From: Eikenella longinqua
GTDB lineage: Bacteria > Pseudomonadota > Gammaproteobacteria > Burkholderiales > Neisseriaceae
Direction: 5' to 3'
NCBI RefSeq assembly: GCF_001648355.1
Contig: NZ_LXSL01000018.1
Span: 38,384-102,383 of the forward strand
Length of the DNA stretch: 64,000 bases
This document shows positions 34,762 to 43,747 of the stretch, piece by piece. Both the position numbers and the translations under genes were made by a program. The number at the start of each line of letters is the position of its first letter. Position 1 is the first letter of the stretch. Under the pieces are notes generated by a model. It was not told the DNA's origin, did no database searches, and saw only the letters and a list, made by a program, of their open reading frames with translations.

Positions 34762-35268
34762 ATGAGCTATCTCGTTTACCTGCTCAACGACCGCCCCGCC
34801 AAACAGCCCAAAATTCTCGATAGTTTCAGCGACACCGCCCGCCTGCTGAAAGAACAGTTTCAGCTCGAAGCCTGCCACGATGCCAGCGGCAATTTCATCT
34901 GCTTCGCCCCGCCCGAACAGGCCGAAAGGCTACCTGAAAACGAGCATAGCGAGTTTCTGCGAAGCAAAAATACGCAAAGCGAATTTTCGCGAAGCAAAAA
35001 CAAACAGAGTGAGTTTCTGCGAAGCCAAAACGAGCTAGGCGAAGACACCGCCGTCTTCTACCAACACAACGAGCAAGAAGGCGACAGCCTGTGGCTGAAA
35101 AACCCAAGCGAAAGCCAGCTCCAATTGTTGCTCGACATCATGCTCGCGCTCAACGACGGCAGCTATGTGCTCGGCGATGCGGGCGAAAGCTACCGTGTAA
35201 AGAAAGGTGCAGTTGTCTACACCGAACCGCCCGAACCGCCTTCGGGCTGGCGGGGTAAAGCCCTCTAA
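34762..35268 (+). CDS. Hypothetical protein with internal 30-bp tandem repeats
   Basis: This 168-residue soluble protein starts 12 bases after purN, with GGAG upstream, and is probably cotranscribed. Its middle (about residues 58-92) is an insertion: a DUS read as RLPEN followed by three in-frame 10-residue repeats of the form N-x-x-SEF-x-RSK. The flanking halves (YLVYLLNDRPAKQPKILD and LWLKNPSESQLQLLLDIMLAL) look like an ordinary small globular protein of unknown family. No signal peptide or membrane segment. Confidence 0.65.
   Translation: MSYLVYLLNDRPAKQPKILDSFSDTARLLKEQFQLEACHDASGNFICFAPPEQAERLPENEHSEFLRSKNTQSEFSRSKNKQSEFLRSQNELGEDTAVFYQHNEQEGDSLWLKNPSESQLQLLLDIMLALNDGSYVLGDAGESYRVKKGAVVYTEPPEPPSGWRGKAL
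34941..35030 (+). repeat. Three 30-bp tandem repeats inside a coding region
   Basis: Units lie at 34941-34970, 34971-35000 and 35001-35030, with a partial fourth unit after. Each shares GAGTTTCTGCGAAGCAAAA with changes. The array starts directly after a DUS (34927-34938) and keeps the frame. The unit matches sequence next to DUS elsewhere, for example 59735-59763. Confidence 0.85.
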
Positions 35269-35728
35269 TTTTGGTATTCTTGGGGTTTCTCGATGACTTT
35301 GGCCATCCTGTTTTTATTGGTGCAACTTATCTTGCACCGCCTCGGCTGGATGTAGGGTAGGCAGGGAAGGCGCCGCAATTTGCTGGCACAAAATGCCGGA
35401 GCGTGGCGTGGCAGGTTTAAGCAACCTGCCCGCCATTTCTTTTTTCAGGTAGCCTCTCCGCGCCCGAAGGCTACCTGAAAAATAGAGCGGCTAGGGCGGA
35501 TTAATATGCAATGATACAAAGCGAGCCGGTTAAGTTAATTCGCTATAAAACGCTACCCTCGGCGCGGCTTGCACACTTCATTGCAATATTCCAACAATCT
35601 GCTTCGTTAAAATAGTTTAAGATTGTTAATGCTGCCATTACGCAATACAATTCAGGCAGCAAAAGGAGTAAACACAATCCGTTGCCTATTCACAATCATC
35701 TTATCGATTTCATATTAAGGAGAACATC
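35269..35728. other. Gap with DUS pair and repeat fragments
   Basis: No convincing gene is present. The gap holds a 20-codon hydrophobic reading frame at 35293-35355 without clear support, a 7-base stem GCAGGTT/AACCTGC at 35411-35429, and a DUS pair at 35444-35479. At 35531-35547 is a sequence whose reverse reads TATAGCGAATTAACTTA, matching the end of the 130-236 element. The last 100 bases are AT-rich and probably hold the promoter of the outer-membrane protein gene. Confidence 0.55.
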
Positions 35729-36307
35729 ATGAAAAAAGTTTTGGCCACGCTGCTCGTCCTTTCCCTTCCCGCCGTCGCCCTGGCCGACGACAACCGCGGT
35801 TTCTATGTGCAAGCCGACCTCGGCCATGCAAGGGTGAAGCTGCATGACAGCGAAGAAGCCCTGAGCGCCAAAGGCTTCAGCCCGCGCCTGTCTGTGGGCT
35901 ACGATTTCGGCGATTTCCGCGTGGCGGCCGACTACACCCACTATAAGAGCGAAAGCGGCCACGAAACTTATCCGGTAGGCGGGGAAGATTGGGAATACAA
36001 ATTCCGCAGCTTCGGCGTGTCTGCCATTTACGATATCGACTTGAACGCCCCGGTGAAGCCCTATGTAGGCGCGCGCATCGACGTCAACCACCTGTCGTTC
36101 GACGATCATGACTACGCTCCCGGTTATGACGACAATTACCACTTCAGCAAAACTAAAACCGGCGTAGGCGCCCTGCTCGGCGTGGGCTACAACATCACCC
36201 AAAACATCACCCTGGATGCAGGCTACCGCTACAACTACTGGGGCAAATTCGACGGCACGAAGCTGGATTCCCACGAAGTTTCCGCCGGCCTGCGCGTGAG
36301 ATTCTGA
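35729..36307 (+). CDS. NspA/Opa-like outer membrane beta-barrel protein
   Basis: This 192-residue protein has a signal peptide (MKKVLATLLVLSLPAVALA) and a small eight-strand barrel pattern: FYVQADLGHARVKL, SPRLSVGYDFGDFRVAADYTHY, SFGVSAIYDIDL, PYVGARIDVNHLSF, GVGALLGVGYNI and a C-terminal SAGLRVRF ending in Phe. This matches neisserial surface protein A and the opacity porin family. It lies in the outer membrane, with a likely role in surface interactions. GGAGAA precedes the ATG. Confidence 0.88.
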   Translation: MKKVLATLLVLSLPAVALADDNRGFYVQADLGHARVKLHDSEEALSAKGFSPRLSVGYDFGDFRVAADYTHYKSESGHETYPVGGEDWEYKFRSFGVSAIYDIDLNAPVKPYVGARIDVNHLSFDDHDYAPGYDDNYHFSKTKTGVGALLGVGYNITQNITLDAGYRYNYWGKFDGTKLDSHEVSAGLRVRF

Positions 36308-36330
36308 TTTGCCGCAACCTGCGTGCCGCA

Positions 36331-36366
36331 AACCGCCCGAAGCTGCTAGGCTCGGGTGGTTTTTTA
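36331..36366 (+). terminator. Intrinsic terminator of the outer-membrane protein gene
   Basis: AACCGCCCGA (36331-36340) pairs with TCGGGTGGTT (36352-36361, one G-T pair) and is followed by TTTTTATT. Confidence 0.8.
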
Positions 36367-36517
36367 TTGGCGCGGGGCGGGCAATCTTTTTCAGGTAGCC
36401 TCTCCCTGCTTGGAGGCTACCTGAAAAACAGGGCAAGGCTCGTTTGCATATAAATGCCCACCCGCCAGCCTCCCCGCCGGCAACGGATACGGCTATAATC
36501 TGGCCGAAGTAAATACT

Positions 36518-36665
36518 CTGAAGCCTTTGCAAACTCCCCGTCTTTGGGCACACTTCTTCGCGATGCGCTTCTCAAACGCTTGCCTACCCGCACGGTATGT
36601 CTGCGCGTTTTGCGATGCTATCGCTTTGAATTGTGCCCAAATCCGAGGCTTTGCAAAGGCTTCAG
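36518..36665. repeat. 148-bp MITE-like element with 16-bp perfect inverted ends
   Basis: CTGAAGCCTTTGCAAA (36518-36533) is the exact reverse complement of 36650-36665. The next bases also pair imperfectly (TTTGGGCACA inside the left end, TGTGCCCAAA inside the right). No convincing gene lies inside. Together with the terminator above and a DUS pair (36390-36425), it fills the 36308-36728 gap. Confidence 0.7.
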
Positions 36666-36728
36666 GTAAATCCAACCATTTTCTATTTTCAGGTAGCCTG
36701 CGGCCTGCCTGCCCAAACGAGGTGTGAT

Positions 36729-39700
36729 ATGGCTTTCGTGATAACCCTATTGCTGTTGCTGTTCGGCATTATCGTGGGGATGCTGTTTCAAACCCGCATG
36801 CAGCAGCAGGATCTGGCCGAAAAATTATCGCGGCTGCAAACGGAAGTGGAAAAACTGCGCCGCCGCCCGCCCGTTTCAGAGCAAAAGCTACCTGAAAACG
36901 CAGCAGGCGAGTCTCCGCGCAGCACAGCCGGGCGCGGTGAACTGCCGCCAAGCCAGCAAGGCGGCCTCTATGCCAGCGCCCGCAGCGAGCCGCATACCGG
37001 CGCTTCGCAGCCCGATTTCGGCGGCTGGCCGTACAACCCCGATGTGCCCACTGCCGCCGCTTCCGGCGCGACAAGACCTCATTTCTCCGCATACGATTCC
37101 CTTTCTCCCGCAACTTCCGCCCGCCTGCCTGCCGATGCCCAGCCGGCCGACGTTTCGGTGCATCCGCTGGCGGCGCCATCCGCCCCATCTGCGTCCGAGC
37201 CAACCCAGCCGCCGTTTTCAGGTAGCCTCACGCCCGAGGCGGCTGCTGCGCCACTTCATCCACAATCTCCTGTTTCTCCTGCCGCTCCTGCTTCTGCCGC
37301 TCAGCCCGCTCCCGCAGCTTCAGGCAGCGGCGTGGTGCTGGGCAGCCGACCGGGCACGGTAAAAATCCGCAAACGGGTGCAGCCGGGCGAGCCGCATCTG
37401 GCGCCAACGCCTGCCCAGCCGCACGAACAGGCTGCGGCACGTGCGCCCTCTGCCGAAACCGGCCAAACTGCAAGCCAAGCCCGCCGTGCCGCCCGCCGCG
37501 CCGAGCCGCAGCGGGAAAGCGCGTTTGCCCCGCTGGTTGATTGGCTGATGCACGGCAACCTGCTGCTGAAAACCGGCATCGTGGTGCTGTTTTTGGGGCT
37601 GGTATTCCTGCTGCGCTTTGCTTCGGAGCGGATTCATGTGCCGATTGAAATGCGCTATCTCAGCGTGATGGGCTCCGGCTTGGCGGCGGCCGTGGCGGGC
37701 TGGGTGTTGCAGCGCCGCCGCCGCGAATACGGCCTGATTTTGCAGGGCTTCGGCATGGCGGTGATGTATCTTACCGTGCTGGCGGCGGTGAAGCTGCACC
37801 CGCTGCTGCCTTCGGGCACGGCCTTTGTGCTGATGGTGGCGCTGGTGTGCGCGATGGCGCTGATGGCGGTGCGGCAGGATGCCAAAATCATGGCGCAGGT
37901 GGCGCTCATCGGCGGTTTGGCCGCGCCGATGCTGGTGTCGGACGGCAGCGGCAGCCATGTGGTGCTGTTTACTTATCTTGCGCTGCTCAACACCGGCGTG
38001 GCGGCCATCGCCCGCTTCAAAACCTGGCGAAGCCTGAATTTAATCGGCTTTATCGGCACGCTGGCCATCGCGCTGATGTGGGGCACTTCGGAATACACGG
38101 TGGAGCGCTTTGCCAGCACCGAACCTTTCCTGCTCTACCATTGGCTGCTCTACACATTGGTGGCCTGCCTCTATGCGCTGCATCGCCGCGACGAAGCCGA
38201 AGAACACCACGTGCCCGACAATGCGGATCTGGACGAACTGGCCGACAGCCTGCTCACCCACGGCATGATCATCGGCGCCATCGACGGCATGCTGCTGTTC
38301 GGCACGGCTGCGGCGGCGTTTATGCTGCAATACCACATGCTGCCCGAGGGCGCGAACCATCTGGCGGCGGGCGCGTCGCTCGGTTTTGCCGGGGTTTATA
38401 CCCTGCTGGCGGCCTGGTTTACCGGCAGCCGCGATTTCCCGCTGCTGCGGCAGGCTTTGGGCGCGCTCTCGCTGGTGTTTGTTACGCTGGCGGTGCCGCT
38501 GGCCTTCGAGCGGGAGGCTACGGTGGCGCTGTGGTCGCTGGAGGCGGGCTTGGTGTATGTGTTTGCGCTGCGCCAGAGAAGGCCGTACACGCGCGTGCTG
38601 GCGGCGCTGGTGTATCTGCTGTCGCTGGGCGCGCTGCTGGGCAGCGGTTTTGCGTTTGCGCCGGGCGGGGCAAACGAGCCGCTGCTGGACGGGCCGCTGG
38701 CCTCCACGTTTGCGGCGGCGCTGGCCGGCTTGGTGATGTATGCGGCCTGGCTGCGCTGGCGTTGCCGCGGGTCGGCCTATTGGGAGGCTTGGTGGCAGCA
38801 GGGCGTGCTGGGCGCGGGGCTGCTGCTCACGGGGCTGCTGCCGCTGATGAGCCTGCTGCAGCATTGGGCGATGGCGGCTTTGGCCGCGCTGGCTTGGGCG
38901 GCAGTGCGCGCGCAGGCCGAGCTGTTCCGCCGTTTTGCTGGCAATGCGGATTTTTCAGGTAGCCTCTTGGCGGAGGAAGATGAAGACGAAGGCAATGATG
39001 AAGCAGACGATTCGCCGGAGCTGCCCGTGGGGCTCAACCTGCTGCTGGCGGCGGCTTTGGGCTACGGCACGGCGGTGCTGCCGCTGCTGGGGGACGCGTT
39101 CGGCATGGCGGGCTGGGCGGCTACTGCGGCCTGCTGGGCGGCCACGCTGCTGCTGGGTGCGGCCGGCTATGCGCTGCACCATACAAACGAAACGGCGCCG
39201 GGCTACAGGCTACCTGAAAATGAGCGAAGCGAGTTTCGCCAAAGCAAACGCGTGGCGCGGCTGCGCAACCAACACCTTCGCCAAAACAGCGGCGGCCTGC
39301 CGCTAAACCAAGGCGCGGGCGGGCTGCTGACGGGCATGGCGCTGTTTGGCACGCTACTTTCCGCCGCCAATCTTTTGGGACACTTGCCCGAAGCGTGGGC
39401 GGATACGGCGCGGCTGTGGTATCTGCTGCTGCCGTTTGCGCTGTGGGCGGCGGCGGTGGCCTGGCTGGATTGGCGGCAGGGCAGGCGGGCGGCGCTGCTG
39501 CTGATACCGCTGATGCCGTGCCATGCGATGTGGCTGGCAGGCTGGCTGAACCGTGTGGGTTTTGCGCCGTATGCGTTTTCAGGTAGCCTGATGCTGGTGC
39601 TGCTGGCTCTTTTGCTGTTTGCCGTGTTGCGCATGCAGCGCTTCGGCTCGCCGGAAACGGAGCGGGCTTGGGGCGTGGCGGCGTTTATGCTGTGGGCGGC

Positions 39701-40415
39701 GCAGGCCACGGGCTTTGCGGGCATGCTGGGCGGCGAAACGCTGCCGGGCGTGTGGGCGCAGCTTGCTTGGCTGGGGCTGCCGCTGGCTTTGTGGCTGCTA
39801 TTTTACCTGGCGCGGGAGCGGGATGCGCTGCGGCCTTATGCGGCGGTGTGTTCGCTGCTGTGCGGGATGTATGCGCTGCTGTGGCTGGTGGGCAATAATG
39901 TGCTGGAGCCGCGCGCGGTGGCGCCGCTGGGCTATTGGCCGCTGCTCAATCCGATGGATTTGGCGGGGCTGGCGGTGGGCGCGCTGTGGCTGAGGAGCGC
40001 GGAAATGTGGCAGGAGGATTTCGAGCTGGAAGGGGAGGGGCTGCGCCTGCATTTGGCGGGCTCGGTGCTGGCGGGCCTCACGCTGGTGAGCGGGGCGGTG
40101 TTGCGGCTGTGGTATTTCTATATGGGGGTGGAATGGACGCTGCCGGGAATTATGGCTTCGTTCGGCTTGCAGGCGGCGCTGTCGATTGTGTGGGCTTCTG
40201 CGGCAATCGGGCTGATGGTGTCGGGCCACCGCTCGGGGCGGCGCATCCGCTGGATGGCGGGCGCGGGGCTGATGGGCGTGGTGGTGCTGAAGCTGTTTAC
40301 GGTGGAATTGGGCGGCAGCGGGGGCATTGCGCGGATTGTGTCGTTTATCGGCGTGGGCCTGCTGTTGCTGCTGGTGGGCTGGTTTGCGCCGGTGCCGCCG
40401 AGGGAGGGGGATTAG
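36729..40415 (+). CDS. DUF2339 giant multispanning membrane protein
   Basis: This 1228-residue protein starts with a membrane anchor (FVITLLLLLFGIIVGMLF) and a short coiled coil (QDLAEKLSRLQTEVEKLRR). A Pro/Ala/Ser-rich linker of about 200 residues follows, then more than 20 hydrophobic helices from residue 270 (LLKTGIVVLFLGLVFLLRF; LRFASERIHVPIEMRYLSVM) to the end. This matches DUF2339 proteins of unknown function. At least five DUS are translated inside it (LPEN and SGSL), mostly in linkers and loops. ATG 36729 is preferred over 36633, which begins within the MITE-like element. Confidence 0.9.
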   Translation: MAFVITLLLLLFGIIVGMLFQTRMQQQDLAEKLSRLQTEVEKLRRRPPVSEQKLPENAAGESPRSTAGRGELPPSQQGGLYASARSEPHTGASQPDFGGWPYNPDVPTAAASGATRPHFSAYDSLSPATSARLPADAQPADVSVHPLAAPSAPSASEPTQPPFSGSLTPEAAAAPLHPQSPVSPAAPASAAQPAPAASGSGVVLGSRPGTVKIRKRVQPGEPHLAPTPAQPHEQAAARAPSAETGQTASQARRAARRAEPQRESAFAPLVDWLMHGNLLLKTGIVVLFLGLVFLLRFASERIHVPIEMRYLSVMGSGLAAAVAGWVLQRRRREYGLILQGFGMAVMYLTVLAAVKLHPLLPSGTAFVLMVALVCAMALMAVRQDAKIMAQVALIGGLAAPMLVSDGSGSHVVLFTYLALLNTGVAAIARFKTWRSLNLIGFIGTLAIALMWGTSEYTVERFASTEPFLLYHWLLYTLVACLYALHRRDEAEEHHVPDNADLDELADSLLTHGMIIGAIDGMLLFGTAAAAFMLQYHMLPEGANHLAAGASLGFAGVYTLLAAWFTGSRDFPLLRQALGALSLVFVTLAVPLAFEREATVALWSLEAGLVYVFALRQRRPYTRVLAALVYLLSLGALLGSGFAFAPGGANEPLLDGPLASTFAAALAGLVMYAAWLRWRCRGSAYWEAWWQQGVLGAGLLLTGLLPLMSLLQHWAMAALAALAWAAVRAQAELFRRFAGNADFSGSLLAEEDEDEGNDEADDSPELPVGLNLLLAAALGYGTAVLPLLGDAFGMAGWAATAACWAATLLLGAAGYALHHTNETAPGYRLPENERSEFRQSKRVARLRNQHLRQNSGGLPLNQGAGGLLTGMALFGTLLSAANLLGHLPEAWADTARLWYLLLPFALWAAAVAWLDWRQGRRAALLLIPLMPCHAMWLAGWLNRVGFAPYAFSGSLMLVLLALLLFAVLRMQRFGSPETERAWGVAAFMLWAAQATGFAGMLGGETLPGVWAQLAWLGLPLALWLLFYLARERDALRPYAAVCSLLCGMYALLWLVGNNVLEPRAVAPLGYWPLLNPMDLAGLAVGALWLRSAEMWQEDFELEGEGLRLHLAGSVLAGLTLVSGAVLRLWYFYMGVEWTLPGIMASFGLQAALSIVWASAAIGLMVSGHRSGRRIRWMAGAGLMGVVVLKLFTVELGGSGGIARIVSFIGVGLLLLLVGWFAPVPPREGD

Positions 40416-40434
40416 CGGGGTTTGTTTGGGCAAA

Positions 40435-40478
40435 AGGCTACCTGAAAACGATGGATTGGTTTTCAGGTAGCCTTTTTT
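40435..40478. terminator. Bidirectional DUS hairpin
   Basis: AAAAGGCTACCTGAAAAC and GTTTTCAGGTAGCCTTTTTT form a stem between the rightward DUF2339 gene and the leftward gloA. T-runs flank it on both strands. Confidence 0.8.
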
Positions 40479-40495
40479 GCCGGGGCGGCAAGGGT

Positions 40496-40890
40496 TTAAT
40501 CTTGGCGGCCGTGCTTTTGGATGAATTCGATTTTGTAGCCGTCGGGGTCTTCCACGAAGGCGATTACGGTGTTGCCGTGTTTCATGGGGCCGGCTTCGCG
40601 CACCACCTTGCCGCCTTTGGCGCGCACGGCGTCGCAGGCGGCGTAGGCGTCTTCCACTTCGATGGCGATGTGGCCGTAGGCGTTGCCGAGGTCGTAGGAG
40701 TCGGTGTCCCAGTTGTGGTGAGCTCGATTACGGCGGTGTCGTCTTCTTCGCCGTAGCCGACGAAGGCGAGGGTGAAGCGGCCTTCGGGGTAGTCTTTGCG
40801 GCGCAGGAGGCGCATGCCGAGCACTTCTTGATAAAAGGCGAGGGAGGTTTCGAGGTTGCCGACGCGCAGCATGGTGTGGAGGAGTCGCAT
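40496..40890 (-). pseudogene. gloA: Lactoylglutathione lyase (glyoxalase I), frameshifted
   Basis: The first 57 codons encode MRLLHTMLRVGNLETSLAFY ... YGEEDDTAVIELT, a normal GloA N-terminus with metal ligands His5 and Glu56. After ELT the frame is lost. Restoring one C (CTCACC to CTCACCC, near 40717) gives HNWDTDSYDLGNAYGHIAIEVED ... FVEDPDGYKIEFIQKHGRQD, a complete enzyme ending at 40496. The full protein would detoxify methylglyoxal with glutathione. A one-base deletion in a C-run may be a real mutation or an assembly error. Confidence 0.85.
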
Positions 40891-41404
40891 GGTTTGTCCT
40901 TAGTGTGGGATGAAAGGGCGGATTGTAGCAAAAGATAAGGGCTACCTGAAAAAAGTAAACAGCTGTTTTCAGGTAGCCTATATTAATTCCCGTGAAGCCC
41001 GGGTGTGTAATAATTTAATTGAAAAGAGTAAGTTGGGATTCTGGAGGCTTGCTGGCTTTCAGATAGCCCCATCATTTCTGCTTCGTTTCCCTTTGCGCCT
41101 CATGCCGGCGCGGGCACCTACTTTTAGCTGCGCAGAAACTCGTCCTCCTGCGGAGACCTCGTTTTCTTTGCTTCGCCAAAGAAAAGGAAGCAAAAGAAAG
41201 GCGACTGCGGGCACAGGTTTGGCTTCGCCAAACTTCCCTCACTCCACGCAATTTTTCGGGCGGGCTCGCAACTTGCGGCTTCGCCGCTTCGAACATGCAA
41301 GCCCTTGTTCCCCGAAAAACCGCGCTCCGTTCGGCTGTACCAGCAGAGCAGGACGTAGCCCAGCCGTTAGTGCCAAATATTTTGCGCTTAGATTTGTGGA
41401 AAAA
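40891..41404. other. Gap with DUS and small palindromes
   Basis: No convincing gene is present. A DUS pair lies at about 40939-40979. Positions 41100-41330 hold many short GC-rich palindromes (GGCTTCGCC, TTTGCTTCGCCAAAG, TTGCGGCTTCGCCGC) and a variant of the DUS-associated AGCTGCGCAGAAACTCG sequence. Composition differs from flanking genes, so this looks like a repeat or insertion remnant. Confidence 0.45.
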
Positions 41405-42742
41405 TTATTTATTGCTGTCGCTACTATCGCCAACGGCTTCGTCGAGGCTTTTGAGCCAGGCGAGTTTGTCGGCGATTTTGGTTTCGAGGCCGCGGGGGAC
41501 GGGCTGGTAGAAGTCGGGCTCGGGCAGGTGGTCGGGCATATAGGTTTCGCCGGCGGCGTAGGCGTTTGGTTCGTCGTGGGCGTAGCGGTAGGCGCGGCCG
41601 TAGCCGAGCTCTTTCATGAGCTTGGTGGGGGTGTTGCGCAGGTGTACCGGCACTTCGGCGCTGCCGTTTTGCTTCACAAACTGGCGCATTTGGTTGTAGG
41701 CGGTGTAGCCGGCGTTGGATTTGGCGGCGGCGGCAAGATAGAGCACGGCTTGGGCGAGGGCGAGCTCGCCTTCGGGGGAGCCGAGGCGTTCGTAGGTTTG
41801 GGCGGCTTCGTTGGCGATGGTAAAGGCGCGGGGGTCGGCAAGGCCGATGTCTTCCCAGGCCATGCGGACGATGCGGCGGGCGAGGTAGCAGGGGTCGGCG
41901 CCGCCGTCGAGCATGCGGCAAAACCAATAGAGGGCGGCGTTGGGGTGGGAGCCGCGCACGGATTTGTGCAGGGCGGAGATTTGGTTGTAGAAGCTTTCGC
42001 CGCCTTTGTCGAAACGGCGGATTTGGCTGCCGAGGCTGTCGGCGAGGAAGGCGGTGTTGAGCCGGCTGATGCTGCGGGTGTGGGCGGCGCGCAGGAGCTG
42101 TTCGAGCAGGTTGAGCAGGCGGCGGGCGTCGCCGTCGGCGGTGTGCAGCAGCAGGGTTTCGGCGTCTTCTTCGATGGTGAAGCCGCTGTATTCGGGCAGG
42201 GTGAACACTTTGCGGCTGAGCCGGCGCAGGTCTTCGGTGGAGAGGGGCTGGAGGGTGTATACCTGGGAGCGGCTGAGCAGGGCGGGATTGACTTCGAAGG
42301 AGGGGTTTTCGGTGGTGGCGCCGATGAAGGTGAAGAGGCCGTTTTCCACGTAGGGCAGGAAGGCGTCTTGCTGGGATTTGTTGAAGCGGTGCACTTCGTC
42401 TACAAACAAGATGGTGGCCTGGCCGCGCTGGAGGGCGATCTCGGCTTTGTTTACGGCTTCGCGGATGTCTTTGATGCCGGCAAACACGGCGGATACGGGC
42501 AGGAATTGGGCATGGAAGCTCTGCGCCAGAATGCGGGCGAGGGTGGTTTTGCCCACGCCGGGCGGCCCCCAAAGCAGCATGGAGTGGGGTTGGCCGCCTT
42601 CCACGGCCACGCGCAGGGGTTTGCCCGGGCCGATGAGGTGCTGCTGGCCGACAACGTCGTCGAGCGAATGGGGGCGCAGGCGTTCGGCCAGCGGGGCGGC
42701 GGGGGCGCGGGAGAAGAGGTCGGGTGCGGTGGTGTCGGTCAT
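41405..42742 (-). CDS. rarA: Replication-associated recombination protein A (RarA/MgsA)
   Basis: This 445-residue AAA+ ATPase acts at stalled replication forks and interacts with SSB. The start is MTDTTAPDLFSRAPAAPLAERLRP with DDVVGQQHLIG. Walker A (GPPGVGKTT) is near residue 59 and Walker B (ILFVDEVHRF) near 112, then the arginine-finger region GATTENPSFEVN. The C-terminal tetramerisation domain is intact. Length matches E. coli RarA. Confidence 0.95.
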   Translation of the reverse strand: MTDTTAPDLFSRAPAAPLAERLRPHSLDDVVGQQHLIGPGKPLRVAVEGGQPHSMLLWGPPGVGKTTLARILAQSFHAQFLPVSAVFAGIKDIREAVNKAEIALQRGQATILFVDEVHRFNKSQQDAFLPYVENGLFTFIGATTENPSFEVNPALLSRSQVYTLQPLSTEDLRRLSRKVFTLPEYSGFTIEEDAETLLLHTADGDARRLLNLLEQLLRAAHTRSISRLNTAFLADSLGSQIRRFDKGGESFYNQISALHKSVRGSHPNAALYWFCRMLDGGADPCYLARRIVRMAWEDIGLADPRAFTIANEAAQTYERLGSPEGELALAQAVLYLAAAAKSNAGYTAYNQMRQFVKQNGSAEVPVHLRNTPTKLMKELGYGRAYRYAHDEPNAYAAGETYMPDHLPEPDFYQPVPRGLETKIADKLAWLKSLDEAVGDSSDSNK

Positions 42743-42878
42743 GGCGGGCTACCTGAAAGTGCGGCTGCAAGGAAGTTTTGCGAGGCCGAAGCGTAAGGGG
42801 CAGGGTGGGGATTTTAGCAAATTCTGCGCGGCGGCTTGTGGTATCATGCGGCGCTGTGGCGGAGGAGGGGTTGCTTTT

Positions 42879-42910
42879 TTCAGGTAGCCTCTTGCTTTTT
42901 CAGGTAGCCT
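42879..42910. repeat. Two direct DUS copies 20 bp apart
   Basis: TTCAGGTAGCCT occurs at 42879-42890 and 42899-42910, each preceded by TTGCTTTT. The 20-bp unit looks like a local tandem duplication upstream of the rhomboid gene. Confidence 0.8.
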
Positions 42911-42986
42911 CAGGCAGATGCCGCCGAATCATCCGAATCATCGTCAGCAGCCCCGGGCGGGCTGTTGTTTCTACTGTATTGAATCC

Positions 42987-43739
42987 ATGTTTATGAAATT
43001 CCGTTCTCCTTTGATGGCGCTGTATGTGTTGGTGGGGCTGAATGTGTTGGCCTTTGTGCTGATGCAGCTGCCGGGTTTGCCCGATTGGGAAATCCTCGGC
43101 TCGCTGTGGCCGATGGCGCATCCCTACTACCGCCCTTGGCAGTGGCTGAGCCATTTGTTTTTGCATGCGAGTTTGACGCATTTGCTGTTTAATATGATTG
43201 TGTTGTGGTCGTTTGCGCCGCCCTTGCTGGAGCGCTTCGGGGTGCAACGCTTCCTGCTGCTGTATCTGGCCAGCGGGCTGGCGGGGGCGCTGCTCTACAC
43301 GGGCTGGAACGAATATTTGATTGCGGGTGGGGTGCGCAATGTGGCCGAGCAGCTGGGGCTGGATGCGGCCACGGTGCGCTCGGCGCTGATTTCGGGCGGG
43401 CTGCCGAATGTGCCGGAGGGCTTGGCGCGGGCGTTTTACACGCACTTGCTGGGCGCTTCGGGTGCGGTGTTCGGCGTGCTGACGGCGTTTGCGCTGTGTT
43501 ATCCGAACGCGCCGCTCACGATTATGTTTCTGCCGATGCGGATTAAGGCCAAGCATTTGGTGCCGGTGGCGGTGGGCTACGAGCTGTTTGCGCAGTTTGG
43601 CGGCGTGTCGCTGTTTGGCGACAATATCGCGCATCTGGCGCATGTGGGCGGGGCGGTGTGCGGCTCGTTTTTGGCTTGGTATTGGCTCAGCAGCCGCGAG
43701 CCGGTGTCGTTTGCGGATTACCGCAACCGGCGGCTGTGA
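42987..43739 (+). CDS. Rhomboid family intramembrane serine protease
   Basis: This 250-residue membrane protein has about six helices and the rhomboid catalytic pair: the serine in LGASGAVFGV (about residue 158) and the histidine in NIAHLAHVGGAVCG (about residue 217). HLFLHASLTHLLFNMIVLW is the family's conserved helix 2 region. It would cut other membrane proteins within the bilayer; the substrate is unknown. ATG 42987 and ATG 42993 are both possible. Confidence 0.9.
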   Translation: MFMKFRSPLMALYVLVGLNVLAFVLMQLPGLPDWEILGSLWPMAHPYYRPWQWLSHLFLHASLTHLLFNMIVLWSFAPPLLERFGVQRFLLLYLASGLAGALLYTGWNEYLIAGGVRNVAEQLGLDAATVRSALISGGLPNVPEGLARAFYTHLLGASGAVFGVLTAFALCYPNAPLTIMFLPMRIKAKHLVPVAVGYELFAQFGGVSLFGDNIAHLAHVGGAVCGSFLAWYWLSSREPVSFADYRNRRL

Positions 43740-43747
43740 GGCAGATT

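Noticed and set aside
34860..35107. Repeats in the 34.9 kb gene as a CRISPR array
   Set aside because: The 30-bp units are contiguous with no spacers and are translated in frame.
35293..35355. 20-codon hydrophobic reading frame (MTLAILFLLVQLILHRLGWM)
   Set aside because: Too short to support without conservation, and no convincing ribosome-binding site.
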